The notes below the pieces were generated by a model that was not told where the DNA came from, did no database searches, and was given only the letters and a program-made list of their open reading frames with translations. Made by a program: the position numbers and the translations under genes. From Clostridia bacterium (GTDB taxonomy: Bacteria > Bacillota > Clostridia > TANB77 > UBA1234), in contig JAFYBZ010000007.1 in the NCBI GenBank assembly GCA_017539905.1, positions 62,001 to 126,000 of the forward strand: 64,000 nt of DNA. Reading direction: 5' to 3'. Positions 24,481-32,074 of the stretch are shown piece by piece (positions within the stretch are counted from its first letter, which is position 1; every line of letters begins with the position of its first letter).

Positions 24481-27162
24481 TTAATGATTGTATTTTGGAT
24501 CATACTCCATAACAGGGAATGTTTTATCATAGTATACAGGACCTTGTCCATTAGCAATATCTGCATTTGTGTATATGATATCGCTTAACTTTCCTTGTTG
24601 TGACATTATTTCAGAAATAGTAAGCTCTAGGATTCCTTCACTAAATGAATCTGTAATTTTGATTTTACATGTATAATTAATCTTGTTACTATCTGGAACA
24701 ATTGAATCAACATTTACTCCATTTATTTTAACTACTGGATTTAAACCAAGCGGTTTAGAAGCTTTAAATGTGATAGTAACTGTACCATCTGTCTTAACAA
24801 ATAATTTTTCATTTGGTACTGCAGGAGTAACATTAAGCATTGTAATATCTGAAATTGTAGCAATTGTATCATCAACTATAAATGGTACTGCACCATTATC
24901 ACAAGTAGCATGTGTAGTAGTGTTTCCAACAGCATCCATTACACCTTTATCTACCCACAAATAATACGTTCCTACAACTCCAACTGGAGTTTGAACCTCA
25001 TATGTAACCCTTGATGCAGTATCTAGGTTCTCAGTATGAATTGTTGTCCACGAAGTAGGAGCTGTTGTTTTGGAAGTAGACCAAGCATATTTAACTTCTG
25101 TTCCTTGCTTTATTCCTGATTTGTTGTCTGTAATAACAATTAATGCATTGTGCTTTAGTTGGCTAGCTCCACTTGTTCCCTCTTTTGATTCAATAGAAAT
25201 TTTAGGAGCAATCGCATCAACTCTATCAGTTTCATAAGGCCAAATTTGTGACTTATTTCCATTTGGATCAATTAATTGGAATTTCAATTCTTCTCTATAA
25301 GGATCATCCGGATTATCATTATCACGTTGTAAGCGAATGATTATATCTTCTATATCATCCAACTCTACACCATTATTATAACCTGATGAAATCCAAGTAC
25401 CATTTTGGTAATAGTTTAATCTTATCTCAGTAAGATCAGTTTCGATTTCTTTTACTTTAACTTCATGTCCAGGTGCAACATATGCACTAGAACCATTTTG
25501 TGGCCAATTAATCAAACCCGCAAAAGCCGGAAATGTAGATGTATGACCATTTATTCTATATGCTTCATTTGTATTTCCATTATCATCAGTTGCTCTAACG
25601 TAGAATATGTATGCTGTATCAGCGTTTAAGTTTTTAAATGTATATTTAGCAACCTCAGTTGTCGAACTTACATATACACGTTCAGTAACCCAATTTATAG
25701 AATTTGTTGCTGCATCATATGTACCAAACTCATAATAAGCAACTCTTCTTTCTCTATCAATCGTATATGCTTCTAGAGAAATTGTGTCTGTTGTATTTCC
25801 AGTAACTCTAGCATATGCACCCGCATCTTCATCATTAAAATTTGCTGGTGCACGATAGTCATAGTTCTTACCACAAACATCACAAATAGAATCGAAGTCT
25901 CGATCAATGTGGTTTTCTTTGAATACAACATGTTTTGTTGTTCCATTCAAGTTAACAGTTAAGTAACTATTACATGGACTTCCAGAAACAGCACATATTC
26001 TATAATGCACATCATTATGATCCCCATACCATGCATTTGTTGAAACATTACCTGATGGAATTTCTTCATTATGAGTAACTATCATTCCACAAGTCTTACA
26101 TTTTACTGTATGTTGATAATCACTTATTGAAACTGGTCTATCAAATATATGTGCAATCTTTGCAGATGTCCATCCGCAAACAGTACACATTTCTTCATGG
26201 TATAATGAATCAGCATCTACAAATCCTTTAGTATGTGCCTCTTCTCCATTCTTAGCACCACATCTAATACATTCATGCCAGTGCTTAACTGCATCAGTAA
26301 CCCACGCAATATCATCTTCTCTATTTGCAACAAGGATTAAACTTTTTGCAGTAAATCTATCTTTAATATCTGAAACATCTATATCACTATTTCTAACATA
26401 TAAATGTCCTAAAGGTTCACCATTTTCTAGGCTACATCTTCTACACTTTTGAGGTTCTTCACAAGTTGCATCTGAAAAATCATGTCCTAAAGCTTCTGTT
26501 CCAAGAGCACCACAATAAATACATCTAGAATCTTCTATACATGTTGCAATAGTGAATCTATGCTTTGCATCAGGACTATTTGGACAACCTGTTGTAGAAG
26601 TTTTAATTGATCCTTTAGCAACCTCTATTGGCATTTGTACATAGTATGCATCACCTGTTGAATAGTCAACAAGAACAACTCTAACTAATTCTGCCTCGCC
26701 AAAAGCTTCTGAATAAGCAATGTTTCTAGAAAGAAGTTGATCTGCTCCATCAGCATCCAAAAGTGCAGCTGATTCAGCATCTATCAAATACCAAATAGAA
26801 CCTGGTCTTTGTAAGCAGTCTGGAATACCATCGCCACCAGAATTTCCATCAGCATCTAAAACATCTTCCTCTGGTAGGTTTTTAATTAAAGCATATTTAT
26901 GCTCAGTAACCCCCGCTATTTCCTCTGAAGTATCGAAAATATATCCTTCATAAAATCTATCTGAAGTACCAGTAGCTAGATTATTCTGTCTTTCTGCAGC
27001 TACCTGACCTATCGTTTTACTTAGAGTAACTCTTTTAAGTTCATTTGCTCTTTCAATGTAGATATAACCAGCAGATACAGCTATACCAATCAATATAACC
27101 GTAACGATAATTATAACTACTAAAGAAATCATTGAAACACCTTTTTTATTGATGTTACTCAC
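24481..27162 (-). CDS. Prepilin-like surface protein with CxxC repeats and Fn3-like domain
   Basis: 893 aa, start GTG at 27162. The N-terminus NKKGVSMISLVVIIIVTVILIG has the short basic leader, Gly, and long hydrophobic stretch of class III/type IV prepilin-like proteins common in Clostridia. Residues about 190-450 carry at least seven CxxC-x(n)-GH motifs (for example CIYCGALGTEALGH, CRRCSLENGEPLGH, CVICGK-like units), probably small metal or disulfide knuckles. A fibronectin-III-like domain follows (about 470-545, ending TDDNGNT), then Ig-like beta domains. It would be exported and cleaved by a prepilin peptidase or stay membrane-anchored. No pilus assembly genes are adjacent. Exact function unknown; adhesion or display is likely. 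Confidence 0.65.
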   Translation of the reverse strand: MSNINKKGVSMISLVVIIIVTVILIGIAVSAGYIYIERANELKRVTLSKTIGQVAAERQNNLATGTSDRFYEGYIFDTSEEIAGVTEHKYALIKNLPEEDVLDADGNSGGDGIPDCLQRPGSIWYLIDAESAALLDADGADQLLSRNIAYSEAFGEAELVRVVLVDYSTGDAYYVQMPIEVAKGSIKTSTTGCPNSPDAKHRFTIATCIEDSRCIYCGALGTEALGHDFSDATCEEPQKCRRCSLENGEPLGHLYVRNSDIDVSDIKDRFTAKSLILVANREDDIAWVTDAVKHWHECIRCGAKNGEEAHTKGFVDADSLYHEEMCTVCGWTSAKIAHIFDRPVSISDYQHTVKCKTCGMIVTHNEEIPSGNVSTNAWYGDHNDVHYRICAVSGSPCNSYLTVNLNGTTKHVVFKENHIDRDFDSICDVCGKNYDYRAPANFNDEDAGAYARVTGNTTDTISLEAYTIDRERRVAYYEFGTYDAATNSINWVTERVYVSSTTEVAKYTFKNLNADTAYIFYVRATDDNGNTNEAYRINGHTSTFPAFAGLINWPQNGSSAYVAPGHEVKVKEIETDLTEIRLNYYQNGTWISSGYNNGVELDDIEDIIIRLQRDNDNPDDPYREELKFQLIDPNGNKSQIWPYETDRVDAIAPKISIESKEGTSGASQLKHNALIVITDNKSGIKQGTEVKYAWSTSKTTAPTSWTTIHTENLDTASRVTYEVQTPVGVVGTYYLWVDKGVMDAVGNTTTHATCDNGAVPFIVDDTIATISDITMLNVTPAVPNEKLFVKTDGTVTITFKASKPLGLNPVVKINGVNVDSIVPDSNKINYTCKIKITDSFSEGILELTISEIMSQQGKLSDIIYTNADIANGQGPVYYDKTFPVMEYDPKYNH

Positions 27163-27271
27163 CTCATTTCCCTAAAATTGAGCATAAAATCTCACATATA
27201 AGTTTAGCATATAACTATAATAATTGTATTGATTGAAACGCTTTTGTAAACAAAACTTAATAGATAAAATT

Positions 27272-27298
27272 AGCCCCTCGAAAGAGCTTCGAGGGGCT
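27272..27298 (-). terminator. Terminator after the 52-aa ORF
   Basis: A perfect 11-bp stem AGCCCCTCGAA / TTCGAGGGGCT with a 5-nt loop, followed on the minus strand by AATTTTATC. Confidence 0.75.
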
Positions 27299-27308
27299 AT
27301 GGTACCAC

Positions 27309-27467
27309 TTACTTACATTTTTTCCAATTGTTGATAATAAAACCTAATGAAAGACCGATAAAAACGTGGCAGATGAAAGCAAACCACTGAGTTATAATAT
27401 CATTTAACCGAAGGGCAAAAATGCATACACTCAGCGAAATGGTAAGCGCCAACGCAAGGTATTTCAT
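27309..27467 (-). CDS. Small two-helix membrane protein of foreign composition
   Basis: 52 aa with two hydrophobic helices (about 3-19 and 27-46). The ATG at 27467 has AGGAGG well placed upstream and a terminator follows, so it looks like a real small gene. Its codons (GCG, TCG, CTG, ACC, GCC) are unlike the neighbours, which suggests recent transfer. It contains an in-frame CGG at 27408-27410, the only one I found in normal frame. If CGG causes a +1 shift here, the next codon would be TAA and the product would be cut to about 20 residues. No family recognised. Confidence 0.5.
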   Translation of the reverse strand: MKYLALALTISLSVCIFALRLNDIITQWFAFICHVFIGLSLGFIINNWKKCK

Positions 27468-27572
27468 CGTAGGAGTACCTCCTTTTAATTTTATTTTCAT
27501 TCACATTATATCACGTTCTTAACTTTATGTAAATTGATAATTTGTAAACGCTTTCATAATTTCTACTTATGT

Positions 27573-28343
27573 TTAGGTAATATTGTAGAAGTGTTTAGCA
27601 TTTTCTGTTGTATTGTGTACAAATTCTTCAAGAGACATTTCTTTAATATCTGCTATTTTTTGAGCAGTAAACCTAACATTTGCCGGCTCATTTCTTCTGC
27701 CTCTCAATGGCTCTGGACAAAGGTATGGAGCATCTGTTTCAATTAGCAATTTGTCTAATGGAACAAATTTTGCTATATCAATTAAGCTTCTTGCATTTTT
27801 AAAAGTAACAGGTCCTGCTATCGAAATATATCCTCCAAGTTTAATAATTTCTTTTGCAATCTCTAAGCTAGATGAAAAGCAGTGCATTACGAATCCTTTA
27901 TTAACCTTATGACTTTTTAAAATCTCAAGCATATCCATGTCCGCTTCTCTATTGTGAATACAAATTGGAAGATTTAATTTATTGGCTATTTCAATCTGTC
28001 TTATAAAATGTTTTTTCTGATTTTCTTTGTTAACATCATCACCATGATAATCAAGGCCAATTTCGCCAAGTGCTACAACAACATTTTGATTTTCATTATA
28101 TAGTTTTTCTATAAAACTTAAATCTATTTCATCACCATTACAATACTCCGGATACATTCCAATTGCACAATACAATCCTTCATATTTGTTTGCTTGTTCA
28201 ATAACAATCTTCGAAGTTTCTTCATCAAGCCCAATATCCACCATATATTTTACGCCATTATCATGAGCATTTTTAATTATTTCATCTTGTTCATTTCCAT
28301 ATTTATCATCATAAAGGTGAAAATGTGAATCAAATAATGTCAT
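27573..28343 (-). CDS. tatD: TatD family metal-dependent hydrolase
   Basis: 256 aa TIM-barrel hydrolase. Metal ligands are visible: His7 and His9 (DSHFHLYD), Glu in ALGEIGLDYH, His in CIHNREA, His in VMHCFSSS and Asp in LIETDAPYL. TatD proteins are 3'-5' exonucleases acting on DNA or RNA. Gene order metG - (DUF3592) - tatD is common in Firmicutes, where tatD follows metG. It starts 18 bp after the stop of the recoded DUF3592 gene and is the last gene of the acpS-metG unit; I see no strong terminator behind it. Confidence 0.95.
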   Translation of the reverse strand: MTLFDSHFHLYDDKYGNEQDEIIKNAHDNGVKYMVDIGLDEETSKIVIEQANKYEGLYCAIGMYPEYCNGDEIDLSFIEKLYNENQNVVVALGEIGLDYHGDDVNKENQKKHFIRQIEIANKLNLPICIHNREADMDMLEILKSHKVNKGFVMHCFSSSLEIAKEIIKLGGYISIAGPVTFKNARSLIDIAKFVPLDKLLIETDAPYLCPEPLRGRRNEPANVRFTAQKIADIKEMSLEEFVHNTTENAKHFYNIT

Positions 28344-28361
28344 TACATTCCTCCATAAAAT

Positions 28362-28875
28362 CTATTTATTAAAAAACCACGATATAACATCAAACCAAAA
28401 ACCAGCAAGTAAAAATCTATAGTCTGCAACAAAAGCTAAACCTCCTGCATAAAGACCCCATAATACACCCGCTTGTATACCTGCATTTGAACTTAAAGTT
28501 CCTTGTTTAACTATAACATATATGCTTGCTATAGCTGCCAAGATTAAAGGAGCAAAAAACAAAAATGCTAGACTATTAATCCAATGTTCTTCTACCACTT
28601 CTGCGTATCGTTGATCATTTTTATCATATAACACTCTAACTCGATCTCCATAATTACTTGGATGTCCAGAAATATCAACTGTATGTCGATCATTTAGATA
28701 AGAATACTTTGAATCAGATATTCTTGTTCCAGTAGTTAATCTGTAATCAAGGTATCTAAAATTCATATAAACTGAAAATATAAATACAACTATCAAATAC
28801 ATACCGAATTATAGTAGCAATTAATCCCACAAAGAAATCGACACTACTATATGTATTCTTTTTTCTCTTGGCCAT
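28362..28875 (-). CDS. DUF3592-like membrane protein, split by a +1 frameshift at CGG
   Basis: The ATG at 28875 has GGAGG upstream and opens a frame coding MAKRKKNTYSSVDFFVGLIA that would end after 39 codons. The second part (from 28805 to 28362) is in the +1 frame. The switch falls at an in-frame CGG (28806-28804): reading ATT, skipping C, then GGT-ATG-TAT gives a 170-aa protein whose first membrane helix (FFVGLIATII then GMYLIVVFIF) runs unbroken across the joint. Two more helices lie near the C-terminus. The middle beta region with YGDRVRVLYDKND fits DUF3592, a membrane family of unknown function. The second part alone has no ribosome binding site of its own. It lies between metG and tatD. 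Confidence 0.7.
28803..28806 (-). other. +1 recoding site (ATT CGG T) in the DUF3592-like gene
   Basis: An in-frame CGG codon exactly where the frame must move by +1. Skipping the first C gives GGT; reading CGGT as four bases is equivalent for the frame. The zero frame continues 16 codons to TAG. Confidence 0.7.
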
Positions 28876-28895
28876 ATTATATCCTCCATTAAAAA

Positions 28896-28912
28896 GGCGA
28901 GCAAAGCTCGCC
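28896..28912 (-). terminator. GGCG-family hairpin after metG
   Basis: GGCGAGC / GCTCGCC with a 3-nt loop, followed on the minus strand by TTTTTAATGG. It may partly terminate before the DUF3592-like gene. Confidence 0.6.
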
Positions 28913-28917
28913 AGTTA

Positions 28918-30918
28918 TTATGATATACTTTCTCCTTCGTTAATTGAATCATCAACTAATAATACTTTGACATTGTCTCCATCGCCTGCTGCTAAAATCA
29001 TACCATTTGATTCAACACCTTTTAATTTGGCAGGTTTAAGATTTGCAACTAGAACTACTTTCTTTCCAATTAATTCCTCTTCTTTATAATATTTTTGTAA
29101 GCCAGAAACAATTTGTCTTTCTTCATTTCCTAAACTTACCATTAATTTATAAAGTTTTTCTGAGCCTTCAACTTTTTCACAAGATAAAATCTTGGCAACT
29201 TTTAATGAAACTTTATCTAAATAATCAATTGTAATTTCTTCCAATTTTGCACCTTCTTTTTGTGCTAATTTTTCTTCTTCTTTTCTTCTCTTTTCTTGTT
29301 CTTTTGCTTCAGCTTTAATCTTTGCTATTACATCTTTTTCATCAAACTTTGTAAATAAAACATCTACATTTTCAAGAGAAATACCAGGTTCAACTTCAAT
29401 ATAATTCCAAGTAGCTTTCTCAATTTTTAACCATTCTCTAATCTTAGCCGATGACGCTGGCATAAATGGTTCCATTAGATTAGAAATATTTGCAATTAAA
29501 ACTGCACATGTATAAATTGTATTATTGAATTCTGATTTGTCTTCCTCTTTAAATTGTACCCAAGGTTTTCTATCATCATAATATTTATTTGCATCTTCAA
29601 TTAATCTAATTACTTTTGAAGAAGCTTCTTTGAATTCTAATGTTTCAATATCATGAGACACTTCATCATATGCTTTAAGAATTAAAGCTTTAATATCTTC
29701 ATCCATCTTGCCTTGAGGAATTTCACTAATTCCTTTAAATTTCAAAGTTCTATTAACAAAATTTCCATACTTGTTAGTAATTTCATTATTATGAACTGTA
29801 ACATAATCTAAAACATTAAAGCTTGTATCTTTCTTTTCGGGTCCATTGTTAATTAAATGGAATCTAACTGTATCTGAATTATACTCATCACAAAACTCTT
29901 TAACAGGTTTTGCATTTCCTTTACTCTTTGATATTTTTTCATCATTAAAGTTTAAGTATTCCGATGAAACGATAACATCTGGAAATCTCATTCCATCCTG
30001 AAGTGCAAACAAAATTCCAGGGAAAATTAATGTATGGAATGTTATATTATCTTTTCCATGAACCATGTAAATCTTTGAATTTGGATTTTTCCAATAATCA
30101 TCAAAGTTTAGTCCTCTTTCTTCGCAAACCTTTAAGCTTGCAGTTACATAGCCTAACACAGCCTCAATCCAAACATATAATTTTTTATCTTCATAGCCTG
30201 GAACCGGTACATCGATACCCCAGTTTAAATCTCTAGTAATTGCTCTATCTCTTAAACCTTCTCTTAAATATTTTTCAGTTTCGTTTTGAGCATTAATTCT
30301 CCAGTTAGATTTTTTCTCTGCAACATACTTTTCAATTTCTGGTTGCATTTTTGAAAGTGCAATATATAAATTCTTGTTATCTTTCTTGATTGCTTTTGTT
30401 CCACAATCTGTGCAAGTAGCGCCTTCTTGATCTTTTTCTGTTGGAACATAACCACAATCACAAGAATCACATTTTGTAACTCTTCCACAATTAGGACAAG
30501 TGATTTGTAATTCTCTATCTGCTAAGAATTTATTACATGTAGGACAAAATGCTTGTGGTTCAATTTTCTCATAAATGTAACCATTGTCGTACATCTTCTT
30601 AACGATTTCCATTACGTGTGATTTATGATAATCAGTTTCTGTTTTTGTGTATAAATCATAAGAAAAGTTTAAAGCATCAAATGCTTCAACAAATAAATTA
30701 TGATATTTTTCTGAAATTTCAGCAGGTGAAATCCCTTCTTTTTTGGCTCTTTCTGTAATAGGTGTACCATGGCAATCAGAACCTGAAACGTAAATTACGT
30801 CATCACCTTTTGCTCTATGGTATCTAGCTAACAAGTCACCGCCAATTAAACCTGCAGCATGACCCAAATGTAATTTATAATTTGAATATGGCCAAGCGCC
30901 ACCAATTAAAATTTTCAA
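28918..30918 (-). CDS. metG: Methionyl-tRNA synthetase
   Basis: 666 aa, homodimer-type MetRS. The class I HIGH-like motif LHLGHAAGL is near residue 16-24, the KMSKS loop is KISKSKGN (near 330). Between them is a zinc knuckle with four CxxC pairs (CPTC, CPNC, CDSC, CTDC; about 122-175). The anticodon-binding helical domain follows. The C-terminal EMAP/Trbp-like tRNA-binding domain (about 560-666) starts at VSLKVAKILSCEKVEGSEKLYKL. It charges tRNA-Met in the cytoplasm. It starts 15 bp after acpS and is probably co-transcribed with it. Confidence 0.96.
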   Translation of the reverse strand: MKILIGGAWPYSNYKLHLGHAAGLIGGDLLARYHRAKGDDVIYVSGSDCHGTPITERAKKEGISPAEISEKYHNLFVEAFDALNFSYDLYTKTETDYHKSHVMEIVKKMYDNGYIYEKIEPQAFCPTCNKFLADRELQITCPNCGRVTKCDSCDCGYVPTEKDQEGATCTDCGTKAIKKDNKNLYIALSKMQPEIEKYVAEKKSNWRINAQNETEKYLREGLRDRAITRDLNWGIDVPVPGYEDKKLYVWIEAVLGYVTASLKVCEERGLNFDDYWKNPNSKIYMVHGKDNITFHTLIFPGILFALQDGMRFPDVIVSSEYLNFNDEKISKSKGNAKPVKEFCDEYNSDTVRFHLINNGPEKKDTSFNVLDYVTVHNNEITNKYGNFVNRTLKFKGISEIPQGKMDEDIKALILKAYDEVSHDIETLEFKEASSKVIRLIEDANKYYDDRKPWVQFKEEDKSEFNNTIYTCAVLIANISNLMEPFMPASSAKIREWLKIEKATWNYIEVEPGISLENVDVLFTKFDEKDVIAKIKAEAKEQEKRRKEEEKLAQKEGAKLEEITIDYLDKVSLKVAKILSCEKVEGSEKLYKLMVSLGNEERQIVSGLQKYYKEEELIGKKVVLVANLKPAKLKGVESNGMILAAGDGDNVKVLLVDDSINEGESIS

Positions 30919-30933
30919 TTTATATCTCTCCTT

Positions 30934-31312
30934 TTATATTTCCGCAACGAATGTTGCAATTGCATATTCACCTTCGTGTGAAAGCGATAAATCGTGAAAT
31001 TTTATATTTTGTATTTCCTTTATTTCTGCAAGCTTACCATTAAACTTTGCAATCGGCTTTCCTTTTTCATCTTTTATAACTTCATAATCAGTATAATCAT
31101 ATTCGTCTTTTATGAATGGAGATAAAGCTTTATAAATTGCTTCTTTAGCAGCAAATCTTGCAGCATAACTTCTATATTTTCCGCATTCGACGAGACTCAC
31201 AATATTTGATTTCTTCATCTGTATATACTCTCTTTAAAAAAGATTCACCATTTTTATTAATAGCGTCTTCAACTCTTTTAACACTTGTTATATCATTTCC
31301 GCAATAAATCAT
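30934..31312 (-). CDS. acpS: Holo-[ACP] synthase, split by a +1 frameshift at CGG
   Basis: The ATG at 31312 follows a very strong GGAAAGGAGG. The first frame codes MIYCGNDITSVKRVED..., with the Mg-binding Asp7, and reaches an in-frame CGG at 31183-31181 after CESRRM; it would stop three codons later. The remainder (KYRSYAARFAAKEAIYKAL, with the catalytic Glu57) is in the +1 frame and ends at 30934. Skipping the C gives M43-G44-K45 and a 125-aa protein of exactly normal AcpS length with all motifs. AcpS transfers 4'-phosphopantetheine from CoA to acyl carrier protein and is normally essential. Nothing else looks decayed, so I regard it as an expressed recoded gene rather than a pseudogene; a sequencing error is the main alternative. 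Confidence 0.88.
31180..31183 (-). other. +1 recoding site (ATG CGG A) in acpS
   Basis: An in-frame CGG placed exactly where AcpS coding moves to the +1 frame. The zero frame continues AAA ATA TAG. Skipping C gives GGA; a four-base CGGA reading gives the same frame. Confidence 0.8.
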
Positions 31313-31362
31313 AGCTTACCTCCTTTCCAATTTTTTGTTCACTTTTTCAATCAACGGCTTGA

Positions 31363-31391
31363 ATTATACCACAAAAATCCCTAAATAGCAA
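31363..31391 (-). promoter_or_regulatory. Promoter of the acpS-metG unit
   Basis: TTGCTA (31391-31386), 17-bp spacer, TATAAT (31368-31363), about 50 bp before the acpS ATG. The -35 lies immediately behind the terminator of the upstream phosphodiesterase gene. No T-box or riboswitch-like structure was seen in the short leader. Confidence 0.75.
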
Positions 31392-31397
31392 TAAAAA

Positions 31398-31416
31398 AGC
31401 AAGGTTATTCCTTGCT
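31398..31416 (-). terminator. Terminator of the YfcE-like gene
   Basis: AGCAAGG / CCTTGCT stem with a 5-nt loop, followed on the minus strand by TTTTTATTG. Confidence 0.8.
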
Positions 31417-31425
31417 CTTAAATCC

Positions 31426-31959
31426 TCAAAAATCAATGCTTTTAAGTGTTTCTCCACTAAAGCTTTTTAAACTTATACTTTTTTCATCAATTATTATATA
31501 ACACTTTATATTCATGCCTCTAGGCCTACTTGGAGAGCCCGGATTTGCCAAAATATAACTTCCTTGCTTTTCTAAAACAGGCACATGAGTATGTCCTTGA
31601 ATATATATTTCTCCACAATACTCAGGCAAGTAGTAGTTACCATTTAAATGTCCATGTGTAATTGTTACAAATCTTCCATTGATATATAAAGTATCATCAT
31701 CATATAAAACAAATTCTAATAAATCTTCAAAATTACTTCTATCACAATTACCTCTAATTAGCTCAACTTTATTGTCCATTTCATTTAATATATCTGCTAT
31801 TGCTCTATTGTTCTCTTCATCGTAATAACTTGCTCCAGTATCTCCAAGAAATACTAACTTATCCGCTTCTTCTTTATTAAATATTTCTATTATTTCATTA
31901 AATACATCTATATTTCCATGAATGTCTGAAACAAACATATACTTTTGTGGTTTTGACAT
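31426..31959 (-). CDS. yfcE: YfcE/MJ0936-type metallophosphoesterase
   Basis: 177 aa. Calcineurin-like phosphoesterase motifs: DIHGN (12-16), GDTG near 40, GNCD near 75, a THGH motif and IQGHTHVP near 130. Such small enzymes hydrolyse phosphodiesters in vitro; the natural substrate is unknown. The ATG at 31959 is preferred because GAGGTG lies 6 nt upstream; the in-frame GTG nine bases earlier is within the ribosome binding site. It ends with TGA, which shows TGA is a stop in this genome. It is a single-gene unit between its own promoter and terminator. Confidence 0.9.
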   Translation of the reverse strand: MSKPQKYMFVSDIHGNIDVFNEIIEIFNKEEADKLVFLGDTGASYYDEENNRAIADILNEMDNKVELIRGNCDRSNFEDLLEFVLYDDDTLYINGRFVTITHGHLNGNYYLPEYCGEIYIQGHTHVPVLEKQGSYILANPGSPSRPRGMNIKCYIIIDEKSISLKSFSGETLKSIDF

Positions 31960-31977
31960 TTCGCACACCTCGAATTT

Positions 31978-32006
31978 ATTATACTATCATGCAATTAATA
32001 TGTCAT
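31978..32006 (-). promoter_or_regulatory. Promoter of the YfcE-like gene
   Basis: ATGACA (32006-32001), 17-bp spacer, TATAAT (31983-31978) on the minus strand. Confidence 0.65.
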
Positions 32007-32017
32007 TATATATTTAT

Positions 32018-32034
32018 GGCGCCGGAACGGCGCC
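32018..32034. repeat. GGCG-family mini-hairpin
   Basis: GGCGCCG - GAA - CGGCGCC, a 7-bp stem with a 3-nt loop. It is followed on the plus strand by GCTACAA, as at 13748-13764. Confidence 0.55.
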
Positions 32035-32043
32035 GCTACAAAA

Positions 32044-32069
32044 AAATAACGGCGAAATCGCCGTTATTT
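32044..32069 (-). terminator. Terminator of the 1716-aa SLH/LRR gene
   Basis: A 12-bp stem AAATAACGGCGA / TCGCCGTTATTT with 2 nt between the arms, followed on the minus strand by more T residues. Confidence 0.85.
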
Positions 32070-32074
32070 TTTTA

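Noticed and set aside
28756-31312. Treating acpS and the DUF3592-like gene as pseudogenes
   Set aside because: Both keep perfect motifs and lengths apart from one +1 step, have good ribosome binding sites, and break at the same codon (CGG) as the giant gene. Decay or random read errors would not choose the same codon three times.
30919-31425. T-box leader upstream of metG
   Set aside because: Only 15 bp separate metG from acpS, and the leader of acpS is about 50 nt with no T-box bulge sequence.
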